A DNA stretch of 64,000 bases from Bifidobacterium bohemicum DSM 22767 (lineage in GTDB: Bacteria > Actinomycetota > Actinomycetes > Actinomycetales > Bifidobacteriaceae): NCBI RefSeq assembly GCF_000741525.1, contig NZ_JGYP01000005.1, positions 109,990 to 173,989 of the forward strand. The letters run 5' to 3'. How positions within the stretch are numbered: the first letter of the stretch is position 1; each line of letters begins with the position of its first letter. The notes below the pieces were generated by a model, which was not told the origin of the DNA, did no database searches, and saw only the letters and a program-made list of their open reading frames with translations. The position numbers and the translations under genes are program-made. Shown in pieces: positions 46,784-55,283 of the stretch.

Positions 46784-49102
46784 ATGATGGGTATGGCTGA
46801 CGCAGGCGAGACCAAGACGCGACAGACCGACGTGTTGCCGGACTCACAGCCGACAAACCGGTCGGAATGCGGCGGCGAGGCGCTCGGGATGAAAGCGGAG
46901 GCTTCGGTTAGCGGTACTCACAGCCCCAACGGTGCCGGCGTCGATCTGGGAGACGTGCCACGAGGTGTTGCGGACAAAGTGTTCCGTGGCGTCGCCACTG
47001 GCTGCGGCATGCTCATCCTCCTGACCCTCGGTGCGGTTGTGCTGTTTTTGGTTTTGCGCGCGTGGCCGGCGGTCGCAGGCTCCCGCACCAAGGTGGCTTC
47101 CGTCTATGAGTCCCTCAGCGGGGGCAAGGCGCATGGATTTTGGCAGTACGTCGGACCACTGATGTTCGGCACGGTGCTCATTGCCGGTCTCGCTCTTTTG
47201 ATTGCGTTTTTCATTGCGGTTGCGGCGGCCCTGTTCATCGTCTTCTACGCACCGAAACGTCTTTCTGTGCTGCTTAATTATGTCGTGGATTTGCTTGCCG
47301 CGATTCCTTCGGTTATCTACGGCCTGTGGGGCGCGCTCGTCTTTGTGCCTGCGACCTACGGGTTTTGGGCCTGGCTGTCAGAATATTTCGGATGGATACC
47401 ATTGTTCTCGGGGCCAGCCGCCAACCCCTCACGTACCGTCGCGACCTGCGCGGTGGTGCTGGCGGTCATGATCCTACCGATCATCACCTCCATGACGCGC
47501 GATCTGTTCATGCAGGCCCCGCAGCTGACCCGCGAGGCGGCGCTTGCCCTTGGCGCGACCAAATGGGAGATGCTCAGGCTTACCGCTCTGCCATTCGCGC
47601 GTTCCGGTATGGTTTCGGCCTCAATGCTCGGCCTGGGTCGTGCACTGGGCGAGACGATGGCCGTCATGATGATTCTGTCGCCCGGCATGACCTATTCGTG
47701 GCATATCCTTCAAGCCTCGAAAAGCCAGACGATCGCCGCCAATATTGCCGCGCAATATCCTGAGGCCGATCCGTCGGGTGTTTCGGCCCTGATCGCCACG
47801 GGTCTGGTGCTGTTCGTCATCACCTTCGTGGTCAATTTAGTAGCGCGCCGTATCGCCATAGGCGGTAAGCGTCCCGCCAGAAAGCCGCTCTTCCGTCGTT
47901 CCATGCCCGAGCCCGATGTGCGTGTCAAGGACGGCAGCACACCGGAGAACACCGAAGCGGCTCAGTATTTTCGTCTCAAGGCTCAGGTCAGCGCGGCTCA
48001 GGGCGCTGCCGATGATCGGGGCAGTGCCGACCGTCCCGATAACGGCATCGACGTGAACCGGTCCCCGGCAGGCTTCGTCGGGGCAGGGGGACAATCCGAA
48101 GGCTTCGTCGGCGACCGGATTGCGGGAACGCCATCCGCGTCCACCCGCCCGAACCCCGATTTCAGCCGTTTCGAGCCCACGGCCATGGAACTGCGTCGAC
48201 GCAAACTGTTCAGTGCCTTCGTCGCGGCGCTCATCGCCATCGCTTTCGTTGTGGCGATGGTTCCGCTGGTCTCACTGTTGTTCACCACCTTCGCCCGCGG
48301 CCTCAGGCGTCTGAACCTCAACTTCCTTTCGTACAACATGTCCGGCGTCATTGGAGGTCTGCCGACGCCTTCCGGCGGCTACGGTGGCATTGAACACGCC
48401 GTCATCGGTACGCTCGAAGTCACCGGCGGCGCGATGCTGATCTCCGTGCCGGTTGGTCTCATGTGCGCGATCTACCTGACCGAATATGCCCGCGGCAACG
48501 GGTTCTCCAAAGCTGTGTCGATGCTGGTCGACGTGATGAGCGGCATTCCCTCCGTCGTGGCCGGCCTGTTCGCGTTCTCCCTGTTCACGCTGCTGGGCGG
48601 GCCCGGCGTTTCCAATGGTTTCGAGGGCTCGGTGGCCTTGTCGATCCTGATGATTCCCACCGTGGTCAACTCAAGCGTGCAGATGCTGCGCGTCGTGCCG
48701 CAGGATCTCCGTGAGGCCTCGTACGCTCTCGGAGTGACCAAGTCCCGCACCATCGTGCATGTCGTGCTGCGGACCGCACTGCCGGGCATAGTCTCAGGCG
48801 TCATCCTCGCCATTGCCCGCGTCATCGGCGAGACCGCACCGTTGCTGCTGACGGCCGGTTTTATCGCCACCACGAATCTCAATCTGTTCTCCGGCCAGAT
48901 GACCACGCTTCCGGTGTATGTATATCAGGAATACAGCAAGATGTCCGTCACCTGCCTGCCCAAGGCCGGTGCCGGTTGCGTCGCCGACATTCCCACGGAA
49001 CGTGCATGGGCTGCGGCGCTCGCGCTGATCGTCATCGTGCTTGCACTCAATCTCGCGGGTCGTTTGGTGCAGCGTCTGCTGAGTGTGGAGACGTCGAAAT
49101 GA
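46784..49102 (+). CDS. pstCA: Fused phosphate permease PstC-PstA
   Basis: A 772-residue protein holding both inner-membrane subunits of the phosphate ABC transporter, normally two genes. Residues about 75-375 are PstC, with the coupling helix TREAALALGATKWEMLRLTA. Residues about 375-470 are a polar Ser/Pro/Asp-rich linker. Residues about 475-765 are PstA, with LREASYALGVTKSRTIVHVV. The frame is open throughout, without a stop or ribosome site where a separate PstA would start. Twelve or so membrane segments are predicted by eye. A real fusion or loss of a stop are both possible. Confidence 0.92.
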   Translation: MMGMADAGETKTRQTDVLPDSQPTNRSECGGEALGMKAEASVSGTHSPNGAGVDLGDVPRGVADKVFRGVATGCGMLILLTLGAVVLFLVLRAWPAVAGSRTKVASVYESLSGGKAHGFWQYVGPLMFGTVLIAGLALLIAFFIAVAAALFIVFYAPKRLSVLLNYVVDLLAAIPSVIYGLWGALVFVPATYGFWAWLSEYFGWIPLFSGPAANPSRTVATCAVVLAVMILPIITSMTRDLFMQAPQLTREAALALGATKWEMLRLTALPFARSGMVSASMLGLGRALGETMAVMMILSPGMTYSWHILQASKSQTIAANIAAQYPEADPSGVSALIATGLVLFVITFVVNLVARRIAIGGKRPARKPLFRRSMPEPDVRVKDGSTPENTEAAQYFRLKAQVSAAQGAADDRGSADRPDNGIDVNRSPAGFVGAGGQSEGFVGDRIAGTPSASTRPNPDFSRFEPTAMELRRRKLFSAFVAALIAIAFVVAMVPLVSLLFTTFARGLRRLNLNFLSYNMSGVIGGLPTPSGGYGGIEHAVIGTLEVTGGAMLISVPVGLMCAIYLTEYARGNGFSKAVSMLVDVMSGIPSVVAGLFAFSLFTLLGGPGVSNGFEGSVALSILMIPTVVNSSVQMLRVVPQDLREASYALGVTKSRTIVHVVLRTALPGIVSGVILAIARVIGETAPLLLTAGFIATTNLNLFSGQMTTLPVYVYQEYSKMSVTCLPKAGAGCVADIPTERAWAAALALIVIVLALNLAGRLVQRLLSVETSK

Positions 49103-49185
49103 GAAGGTGCCAGGACTGCAAGACGATGAACCGCGAATCGGAGCAGACACCAGCAACGTTAAAAAACCCGAGAAAGTGAGGCATC

Positions 49186-49965
49186 ATGGGTCAACGCATC
49201 GACGTGGAGCATCTCAATGTCTACTACGGCGACTTTCGTGCCGTCGAGGACGTGAACATCAACATCGAGGCCAATAAGGTCACCGCCTTCATCGGTCCAT
49301 CCGGTTGTGGCAAGTCAACGGTCCTGCGCACCCTCGACCGCATGCACGAGATCACCCCGGGCGCCAGGGTCGAAGGCAAGGTGCTGCTTGACGGCAGGGA
49401 CCTTTATGGGCCGGGTGTAGATCCCGTGGCCGTGCGCCGTGACGTGGGTATGGTGTTCCAGAAGGCGAACCCGTTCCCGACCATGTCCATCCGGCAGAAC
49501 GTATTGGCCGGACTGACGCTCAACAAGAAACATATTCCGAAAGCGGATGCGGACGAGGTCGTTGAATGGGCTTTGCGCGGCGCGAACCTGTGGAATGAGG
49601 TCAAGGACCGTCTCGACAAGCCGGGCATCGGGCTTTCCGGCGGGCAGCAGCAACGGCTTTGCATCGCCCGTGCAGTGGCTGTGCATCCGCAGGTGCTGCT
49701 GATGGATGAGCCGTGCTCCGCCCTTGATCCGATTTCGACATTGGCCGTCGAGGATCTGATCAACGAGCTCAAGAACGACTACACCATCGTCATCGTCACC
49801 CACAACATGCAGCAGGCGGCGCGGGTGGCCGACTACACCGCGTTCTTCGACCTCAAGCGGGTGGGCGGCCCCGGTCATCTCGAATATTTCGCAGACACCG
49901 AGACGATGTTCAACAACCCCCGGAACCCCCAGGCCGAGCGCTACATCTCCGGTCGTTTCGGCTGA
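49186..49965 (+). CDS. pstB: Phosphate ABC transporter ATP-binding protein PstB
   Basis: A 259-residue ATPase driving PstCA. Walker [10 protein letters not shown] (about 36-44), Q-loop [10 protein letters not shown], signature LSGGQQQR and Walker [14 protein letters not shown], then the His switch [11 protein letters not shown]. Length and motifs are those of PstB. It begins 83 nt after the fused permease gene with GAAAGTGAGG ahead of ATG. Confidence 0.97.
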   Translation: MGQRIDVEHLNVYYGDFRAVEDVNINIEANKVTAFIGPSGCGKSTVLRTLDRMHEITPGARVEGKVLLDGRDLYGPGVDPVAVRRDVGMVFQKANPFPTMSIRQNVLAGLTLNKKHIPKADADEVVEWALRGANLWNEVKDRLDKPGIGLSGGQQQRLCIARAVAVHPQVLLMDEPCSALDPISTLAVEDLINELKNDYTIVIVTHNMQQAARVADYTAFFDLKRVGGPGHLEYFADTETMFNNPRNPQAERYISGRFG

Positions 49966-50371
49966 TTTTGCGGCCCTGCCGGGGTGGGGCATGGGTTGGT
50001 CGAACAAAGGACACAAGATCGTTGGTGGATGGTCGGTCACTGCAGTCGTTGCGGTTGTTGAGGGCGATGGGGCCTCGCCATAGCGGCAACGACTGCCCGG
50101 GGAATGCATGTCATTGCCGCGTACAAGAAAGTTTTTAGCTCAATACAATACCAGACACGCCAAACAAGTTTGTTCGCTGCGAGTGCTATATTATCGCTTG
50201 TTCGCGGTCTTCCGCGGATGAGTCGCAGCAACCTCCGTATCGTCAATTCATTCACTACACAAAATGAAGTCGTCGGTCTTGCAGTGTTGGTAATGCTTCC
50301 TGAGTGCCGGCCACCCACTTTTGTGAATCCTTGATTTGGCGATGCATAAACCAAGGAAGTAGAGAATATAG
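49966..50371. other. Region upstream of the purine permease gene
   Basis: No gene is seen. TATATT at 50187-50192 is a possible -10. I looked for a purine riboswitch core here and did not find one. Confidence 0.4.
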
Positions 50372-51766
50372 ATGGACAGCTTCTTTCATCTGAAGGAAAA
50401 CAACACCTCCGTCGGCACCGAAATCATCGCAGGAATCACCACATTCTTCGCGATGAGCTATATCATCATCGTCAATCCGCAAGTACTGAGCAGCACCGGT
50501 ATGCCGTGGGGCGGCGTGTTCCTCGCCACCATCATCGCCTCGATGGTCGGCACGTTGATTATGGGCCTGTTCGCGAACGTGCCGTATGCGCAGTCCGCAA
50601 GCATGGGGCTCAACTCCTTCTTCGCCTTCACGGTATGCGCAGGCCTCGGTTTTCCGTGGCAGCAGACCCTGTGTATGGTGTTCCTGTGCGGTCTGATCAA
50701 CATTTTGATCACCGTCACTTCAATCCGTAAACTCATCATCACATGCATCCCCGAATCGTTGCAGCATGCCATCGGCGGCGGCATCGGCCTGTTCGTCATG
50801 TATGTGGGTATGCTCAACGTCGGCCTGATCTCCTTCACGCCTAAAGACCCGAAAGCGGCCGGCAAGGGTCTGGCCACCGCGGCCACGCCGGGGCTGGCAA
50901 ACCTCAATAGCCCGGAGCTGTGGGTGTTCCTCATAGGATTGGTCATCGCCATCGTTCTGACGCTCATGAACGTCAAAGGCTCACTGCTGATCTCCATCAT
51001 CGCGGCCACCGTCATCGGCATTCCCATGGGGGTCACTTCGATGTCCAACTCGATGCCCATCGGCAAGACGTTCTCCCAGCTGCCAGAGACCTTCCTGGCG
51101 ATTTTCACCCCGCAAGGTTTCCCCGCCCTGTTCGGGGATCTGTCCAGACTACCTCTCGTGATCGTCACCATCTTCGCGTTCTCGATGTCCGACGTCTTCG
51201 ACACGATCGGCACCCTCGTGGGCACCGGTCGGAAAACCGGAATCTTCTCCGATCAAGACATCGCGGACATGTCCAACGGCCACGGTTTCAGTTCCAAGAT
51301 GGACAAGACGCTCTTCGCGGACACCATCGCCACGTCCATCGGCGGCTTGTTCGGCACGTCCAACGTCACCACGTACGTCGAGTCCTCGGCAGGCATCGCC
51401 GCAGGTGGCCGTACCGGCCTGACGAGCGTGGTGGTCTCGGCGTGCTTCTTCGTCTCCATGTTCCTTTCGCCCTTGGTCTCCGCGATTCCTTCCGCCGCAA
51501 CGGCTGGTGTGCTCGTGGTGGTCGGTTGCATGATGGCTTCCAGCCTCAAGGAAGTCGAATGGGGGGATTTGGCCGAGGCGATTCCCGCCTTGTTCGCATC
51601 CGTGTTCATGGCGCTGTCATACTCGATCTCGTATGGCATCGCCGCCGGCTTCATCATGTACTGCCTGGTGAAGGTGTGCAAGCGCAAGGCACGCGAGATA
51701 CATCCGGTCATGTGGGTGGTCACCGCCCTGTTCCTGCTTGACTTCGCATTGCAGGCCGTGCTGTAA
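50372..51766 (+). CDS. NCS2 family purine permease
   Basis: A 464-residue membrane transporter with about 13 hydrophobic segments, of the AzgA-like branch that imports adenine, guanine or hypoxanthine with protons. It shows GTEIIAGITTFFAMSYIIIV at the start, QSASMGLNSFFAF, ATIATSIGGLFGTSNVTTYV and ESSAGIAAGGRTGLTS, all landmark blocks of the branch. The exact base cannot be read from the sequence. AAGGAAGTAGAG precedes the ATG. Confidence 0.94.
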   Translation: MDSFFHLKENNTSVGTEIIAGITTFFAMSYIIIVNPQVLSSTGMPWGGVFLATIIASMVGTLIMGLFANVPYAQSASMGLNSFFAFTVCAGLGFPWQQTLCMVFLCGLINILITVTSIRKLIITCIPESLQHAIGGGIGLFVMYVGMLNVGLISFTPKDPKAAGKGLATAATPGLANLNSPELWVFLIGLVIAIVLTLMNVKGSLLISIIAATVIGIPMGVTSMSNSMPIGKTFSQLPETFLAIFTPQGFPALFGDLSRLPLVIVTIFAFSMSDVFDTIGTLVGTGRKTGIFSDQDIADMSNGHGFSSKMDKTLFADTIATSIGGLFGTSNVTTYVESSAGIAAGGRTGLTSVVVSACFFVSMFLSPLVSAIPSAATAGVLVVVGCMMASSLKEVEWGDLAEAIPALFASVFMALSYSISYGIAAGFIMYCLVKVCKRKAREIHPVMWVVTALFLLDFALQAVL

Positions 51767-51780
51767 AGACTCATTGCCGC

Positions 51781-51826
51781 AGACGTCGCCGTTGTCTCAA
51801 TTGTTGGGCAACAACGACGTCTTTTT
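51781..51826 (+). terminator. Purine permease terminator
   Basis: AGACGTCG (51781-51788) and GTTG pair with CAAC and CGACGTCT (51815-51822) around a 2-by-2 internal mismatch, followed by five T. Confidence 0.8.
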
Positions 51827-52294
51827 GTTGTGGTCGCCGCTTTTTCGTATGGTAACCCCTGCGCTAAGGGTCTGGTCGTCATGGCGGAGCTCTGCCTGAT
51901 TCATTTTGTCTAATTTGATTCGGTCGGGGCGTGGCTTCATATGAATCGGCTTCGCTTGGTCTGACTCGTCCAGACTGATTCGGGCCGGACTCAATCCATA
52001 TGCGGACAGGCGTGTCGTCCGGTCCGGACGCGCCCATATACTGTTTATTCGTAAACCACAGACTGTTGGTTGGAGGTCGCAAGACCTCTCGAAGTTTGGT
52101 TCGCCAAGCCAGCATAGGTTGAACAATGAGTTGTTTCGCGATAAAACGTGGAATGTGGTCCGTTCAGGATTATGAGCGTGGCCGATTATGTTGCTCTGCC
52201 TATGTGCAGGGCATTTTTTGTAGGGATACAATGCACTCGCAGGCTTTGCGCACGGGACTTCTTCGGATCAACGGTCGACTCAGGAAGGAACGCC
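51827..52294. other. rplJ upstream region with GANTC cluster and GNRA hairpin
   Basis: Six GANTC sites lie between 51898 and 51992. GAGGTC-GCAA-GACCTC (52073-52088) is a hairpin with a GNRA loop. TACAAT at 52227-52232 could be the -10 of rplJ. The fold of an L10 leader was not demonstrable by eye. Confidence 0.5.
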
Positions 52295-52816
52295 ATGAAA
52301 AGGCCCGAAAAGGCAGAGGTGATTGCCGAGCTTACGGAGAAGTTCCGTAACGCCGACGCGATTTACCTGTCCGAGTACCGCGGGCTTACCGTTCCGCAGA
52401 TCACCGATCTGCGTGAAAAGCTAGGCCGCGATACTTCCTACTCCGTGGCTAAGAACACGTTGGCTCGCATCGCCGCCAAAGAGGCTGGGTACGAAGGCTT
52501 CGATGAAGTCCTCGCCGGCCCTTGCGCAATTACCTTCGTAAAGGGTGATTACGTTGAGGCTGCGAAGGTCATGCGTGACTTTGCCAAAGACAATAAGGCC
52601 CTCGTCATCAAGGGTGGTTTCGCAGACGGAACCATGTACGACGCCGAAGGCTTCAAACAGCTCGCGGATCTCGAATCTCGCGACACGCTGCTTGCCAAGA
52701 TGGCTGGCGATCTCAAGGGCTCCATGTCCAAGGCCGCCGCACTGTTCGTCGCTCTGCCCACCAAGGCCGTGCGTACGATCGACGCCTTGCGCGAGAAGCA
52801 GGAAAAGGCCGCCTGA
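52295..52816 (+). CDS. rplJ: 50S ribosomal protein L10
   Basis: A 173-residue L10, which anchors the L7/L12 stalk on 23S rRNA. It begins MKRPEKAEVIAEL and has YLSEYRGLTVPQITDLR and SYSVAKNTLARIAA; the C-terminal helix binds L7/L12. The frame is open for 49 further codons upstream, but ATG 52295 has AGGAAGGAA upstream and matches the family start. It is followed by rplL. Confidence 0.97.
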   Translation: MKRPEKAEVIAELTEKFRNADAIYLSEYRGLTVPQITDLREKLGRDTSYSVAKNTLARIAAKEAGYEGFDEVLAGPCAITFVKGDYVEAAKVMRDFAKDNKALVIKGGFADGTMYDAEGFKQLADLESRDTLLAKMAGDLKGSMSKAAALFVALPTKAVRTIDALREKQEKAA

Positions 52817-52942
52817 TTACTTTGTCCGGTTCGTGCCGGTCGATGGGAACAAGCAGTCGCAAGCAGTAAACAATTAAAGAATAAAGAATTTCGGTGACGG
52901 AAACCGAAAATACTCCGTCGCCACGATTGAAAGGAAGCCATT

Positions 52943-53323
52943 ATGGCTAAGCTCTCAAGCGATGAGCTTCTTGACGCGTTCAAGGAAATGACCCTGGTTG
53001 AGCTCTCCGACTTCGTCAAGAAGTTCGAAGAGGAGTTCGATGTCGAGGCTGCCGCTCCGGTCGCCGCCGTCGCCGCGGCCCCCGCCGCCGGTGCCCCCGC
53101 CGCCGAAGAGAAGGATGAGTTCGATGTCGTGCTCACCGCTTTCGGCGACAAGAAGATCCAGGTCATCAAGGTCGTCAAGACCCTGACCGGCAAGGGTCTG
53201 GCTGAGGCCAAGGCTCTGGTTGACGGCGCTCCTGCCACCATCCTCGAGGGTGCGAAGAAGGAAGATGCCGAGAAGGCCAAGAAGGACATCGAAGAGGCCG
53301 GCGGCACCGTCGAACTCAAGTAG
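52943..53323 (+). CDS. rplL: 50S ribosomal protein L7/L12
   Basis: A 126-residue stalk protein that recruits translation GTPases. The N-terminal dimer domain [20 protein letters not shown] is followed by an Ala/Pro hinge (about 36-55) and the C-terminal domain with [16 protein letters not shown] and [10 protein letters not shown]. Normal length. GAAAGGAAG precedes the ATG. It lies 126 nt after rplJ and ends in a strong terminator. Confidence 0.98.
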   Translation: MAKLSSDELLDAFKEMTLVELSDFVKKFEEEFDVEAAAPVAAVAAAPAAGAPAAEEKDEFDVVLTAFGDKKIQVIKVVKTLTGKGLAEAKALVDGAPATILEGAKKEDAEKAKKDIEEAGGTVELK

Positions 53324-53387
53324 TTCCGACCTGCTTCCTTTGTCGGGTTCCACGGTATGCGCCGTGGCTCGGAGGGACGTAGCTGCG

Positions 53388-53434
53388 AAACCCCGCGTGT
53401 GGATCATTCCCCGTGGGGTTTTGTTTTTTTTTTT
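53388..53434 (+). terminator. rplJL terminator
   Basis: AAACCCCGCG (53388-53397) pairs with CGTGGGGTTT (53412-53421), followed by a T-run with one G, the longest T-run of the window (53424-53434). Confidence 0.92.
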
Positions 53435-53570
53435 ACGATGTGCTTCATGGCGGTCATGCGAAGGAGTTGTCAATGTATGCAGGTTATGCGTATGACAATC
53501 TTGCGCACATGGCACAATCTGTCTTAGGGTTTTAGACGGCGTGTAGGGTAGCATCGGTATAGCATCTACA

Positions 53571-55283
53571 ATGACATTGAGCACAAGCAGGAAGGTCGGC
53601 CGATCAATGGGAGCGCAATCCGTGCAGCGATGGGTCATCAAGGCCAATAACGCCATCGAGTGTGCCGTAAGTCGTGGCCAGAGCGTCGAAATAGGTCGTA
53701 GGCCGTTACGTCCTTTGACGGGCAATCGGCATAAACGGGTCGATATTGATGACCCCACCCGTTCGATGTCAAAGCGGCACGTGCTGTTTTCCGTCAGCGA
53801 TACCGGTTCTGCGACCATTCGCGATCTGGGTTCGACGAATGGCACGTATCTGGTCGCGGATGACGGTGGCCTGCGTCGGCTCGAACGGATGCGCGACTAC
53901 CCGTTGGGGGATTCTCCGATACGTGTACAGCTGGGAGATGTACCGATCGATTTTGTAGAGGTCGTCGAGGATCAGACGGATCGGCCGCCGGTTGCTGATT
54001 TATTTGAGTATGCAAAAGGTCGTTCGAACGCCGAGCCTGAGATGGGCGAGATGTCCGTTGACGACATTCTTGACCTGAGGGCCGGGGAGCCTACCGCATC
54101 CATCAACTCGGCGGATGTGGCCGAGCGGATCAAGAAACTCGTCGAGGCTCAGAATGCCAAGGTGCGGTCCCATGTGAACTCGTCTGACGACAATGCCGCG
54201 GATGCCGGGCGGGATAAACACGAGGCTGGGGCCGCTGTGCAACGGCAGGATCCTGACGCTGCCGAACATGATGCCGTTGCCAAGGATGACGACGCTGACG
54301 ACCGGCAGTCTCCGCCCGCGACGGATGCCTTGGATGCGCATGCGTCGCAGGTTACCGTCGAAGCCAATGCCGACAGGCAGACGGTTTCCTTGGATCGGAG
54401 CGTGCGCGACGAATCCGATGCCAGTGAACCGACAGAGGAGGCTTCCGCCTTTGAGGGTCTTTCATTGGGCGTGGTGGGCACGGCTCCGGTGATGCCTTCC
54501 AAGCCCCGTGACCTTTTCCGGGATGCCTTTACCGGCGACGCCATCAGTGCCGTCCAACCGACCGCCGACTCCCCGGTGAGCGACGATTCGCCGTCGGCAT
54601 TTCATGACGTGACGCCGGCTGTGACTCAAACCGGTGGGGCCAATATGTCGGCCGCAGGTCCTGTCACGGGCGCGATTTCGCCCGACGGCAAGGGGGCGGT
54701 GCAAAATTCCGAGGCAGTTTCCGGTTCGTCTGACCACCCGGTCGCGGCCAAAGAGGTTCCGACGGGCGGTGCGATTTCGAGCTTTATGGAGCATCGTGAG
54801 CAGGTTGTTTTTGTGCCCATGGATCAGCAGACGGGACGGTCGGTGCCTGATCAAAACGACGGGATTTCACCATATGATCGTTTCATGAAACCGCAGGAAG
54901 CTGAAGTCGATCAGGATGATTTGCAGCAGAATCCGGTTGGCGCGGAGCAGAATCAGACCGGTGCGTTCACTCCCGCCTTCGAGCCCGGGTCGGTGTTCGA
55001 AAAGGTCTCAAAGGGCCAGTTTGATCGGGTCGACACGGCTCAGTCGGTCGAAGCCGGCGGGTTCACATCTGACGACGCGCAGCGCTCCGATGATTTCAGC
55101 AAGCAATTCCAGATGGCCGGATATCCTGAACTACAGGCCTTCTTGGCCATGAATCCCAATCTGTATGATGATTTATATGCATGGCTGAGTGCCTTGGGTA
55201 ATCAGGATGTTGATGCTGCACTTGAACGCAACTCCGGTTATGCGCGATATCGCGAGAGGGCAGGGAAGGGACGCCGATCATGA
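53571..55283 (+). CDS. FHA-domain protein, first gene of a three-gene operon
   Basis: A 570-residue protein. Residues about 35-130 form an FHA domain with IGRRPLRPL, SMSKRHVLF and DLGSTNGTYL, which hold the usual Arg, Ser/His and Asn of phosphothreonine binding. The rest (about 140-500) is low-complexity and acidic, and the last 55 residues are conserved-looking (YPELQAFLAMNPNLYDDLYA). FHA proteins recognise targets of Ser/Thr kinases. ATG 53571 or 53607 are both possible. Its stop overlaps the next start as ATGA. The partner is the helicase-like protein. Confidence 0.82.
   Translation: MTLSTSRKVGRSMGAQSVQRWVIKANNAIECAVSRGQSVEIGRRPLRPLTGNRHKRVDIDDPTRSMSKRHVLFSVSDTGSATIRDLGSTNGTYLVADDGGLRRLERMRDYPLGDSPIRVQLGDVPIDFVEVVEDQTDRPPVADLFEYAKGRSNAEPEMGEMSVDDILDLRAGEPTASINSADVAERIKKLVEAQNAKVRSHVNSSDDNAADAGRDKHEAGAAVQRQDPDAAEHDAVAKDDDADDRQSPPATDALDAHASQVTVEANADRQTVSLDRSVRDESDASEPTEEASAFEGLSLGVVGTAPVMPSKPRDLFRDAFTGDAISAVQPTADSPVSDDSPSAFHDVTPAVTQTGGANMSAAGPVTGAISPDGKGAVQNSEAVSGSSDHPVAAKEVPTGGAISSFMEHREQVVFVPMDQQTGRSVPDQNDGISPYDRFMKPQEAEVDQDDLQQNPVGAEQNQTGAFTPAFEPGSVFEKVSKGQFDRVDTAQSVEAGGFTSDDAQRSDDFSKQFQMAGYPELQAFLAMNPNLYDDLYAWLSALGNQDVDAALERNSGYARYRERAGKGRRS

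Noticed and set aside
49966-50371. Purine riboswitch before the NCS2 permease gene
   Set aside because: The conserved three-way-junction core and loop-loop bases were not found.
52073-52294. L10 leader RNA before rplJ
   Set aside because: Only one short GNRA hairpin is visible, and it lies upstream of the likely promoter. A covariance-model search would decide.
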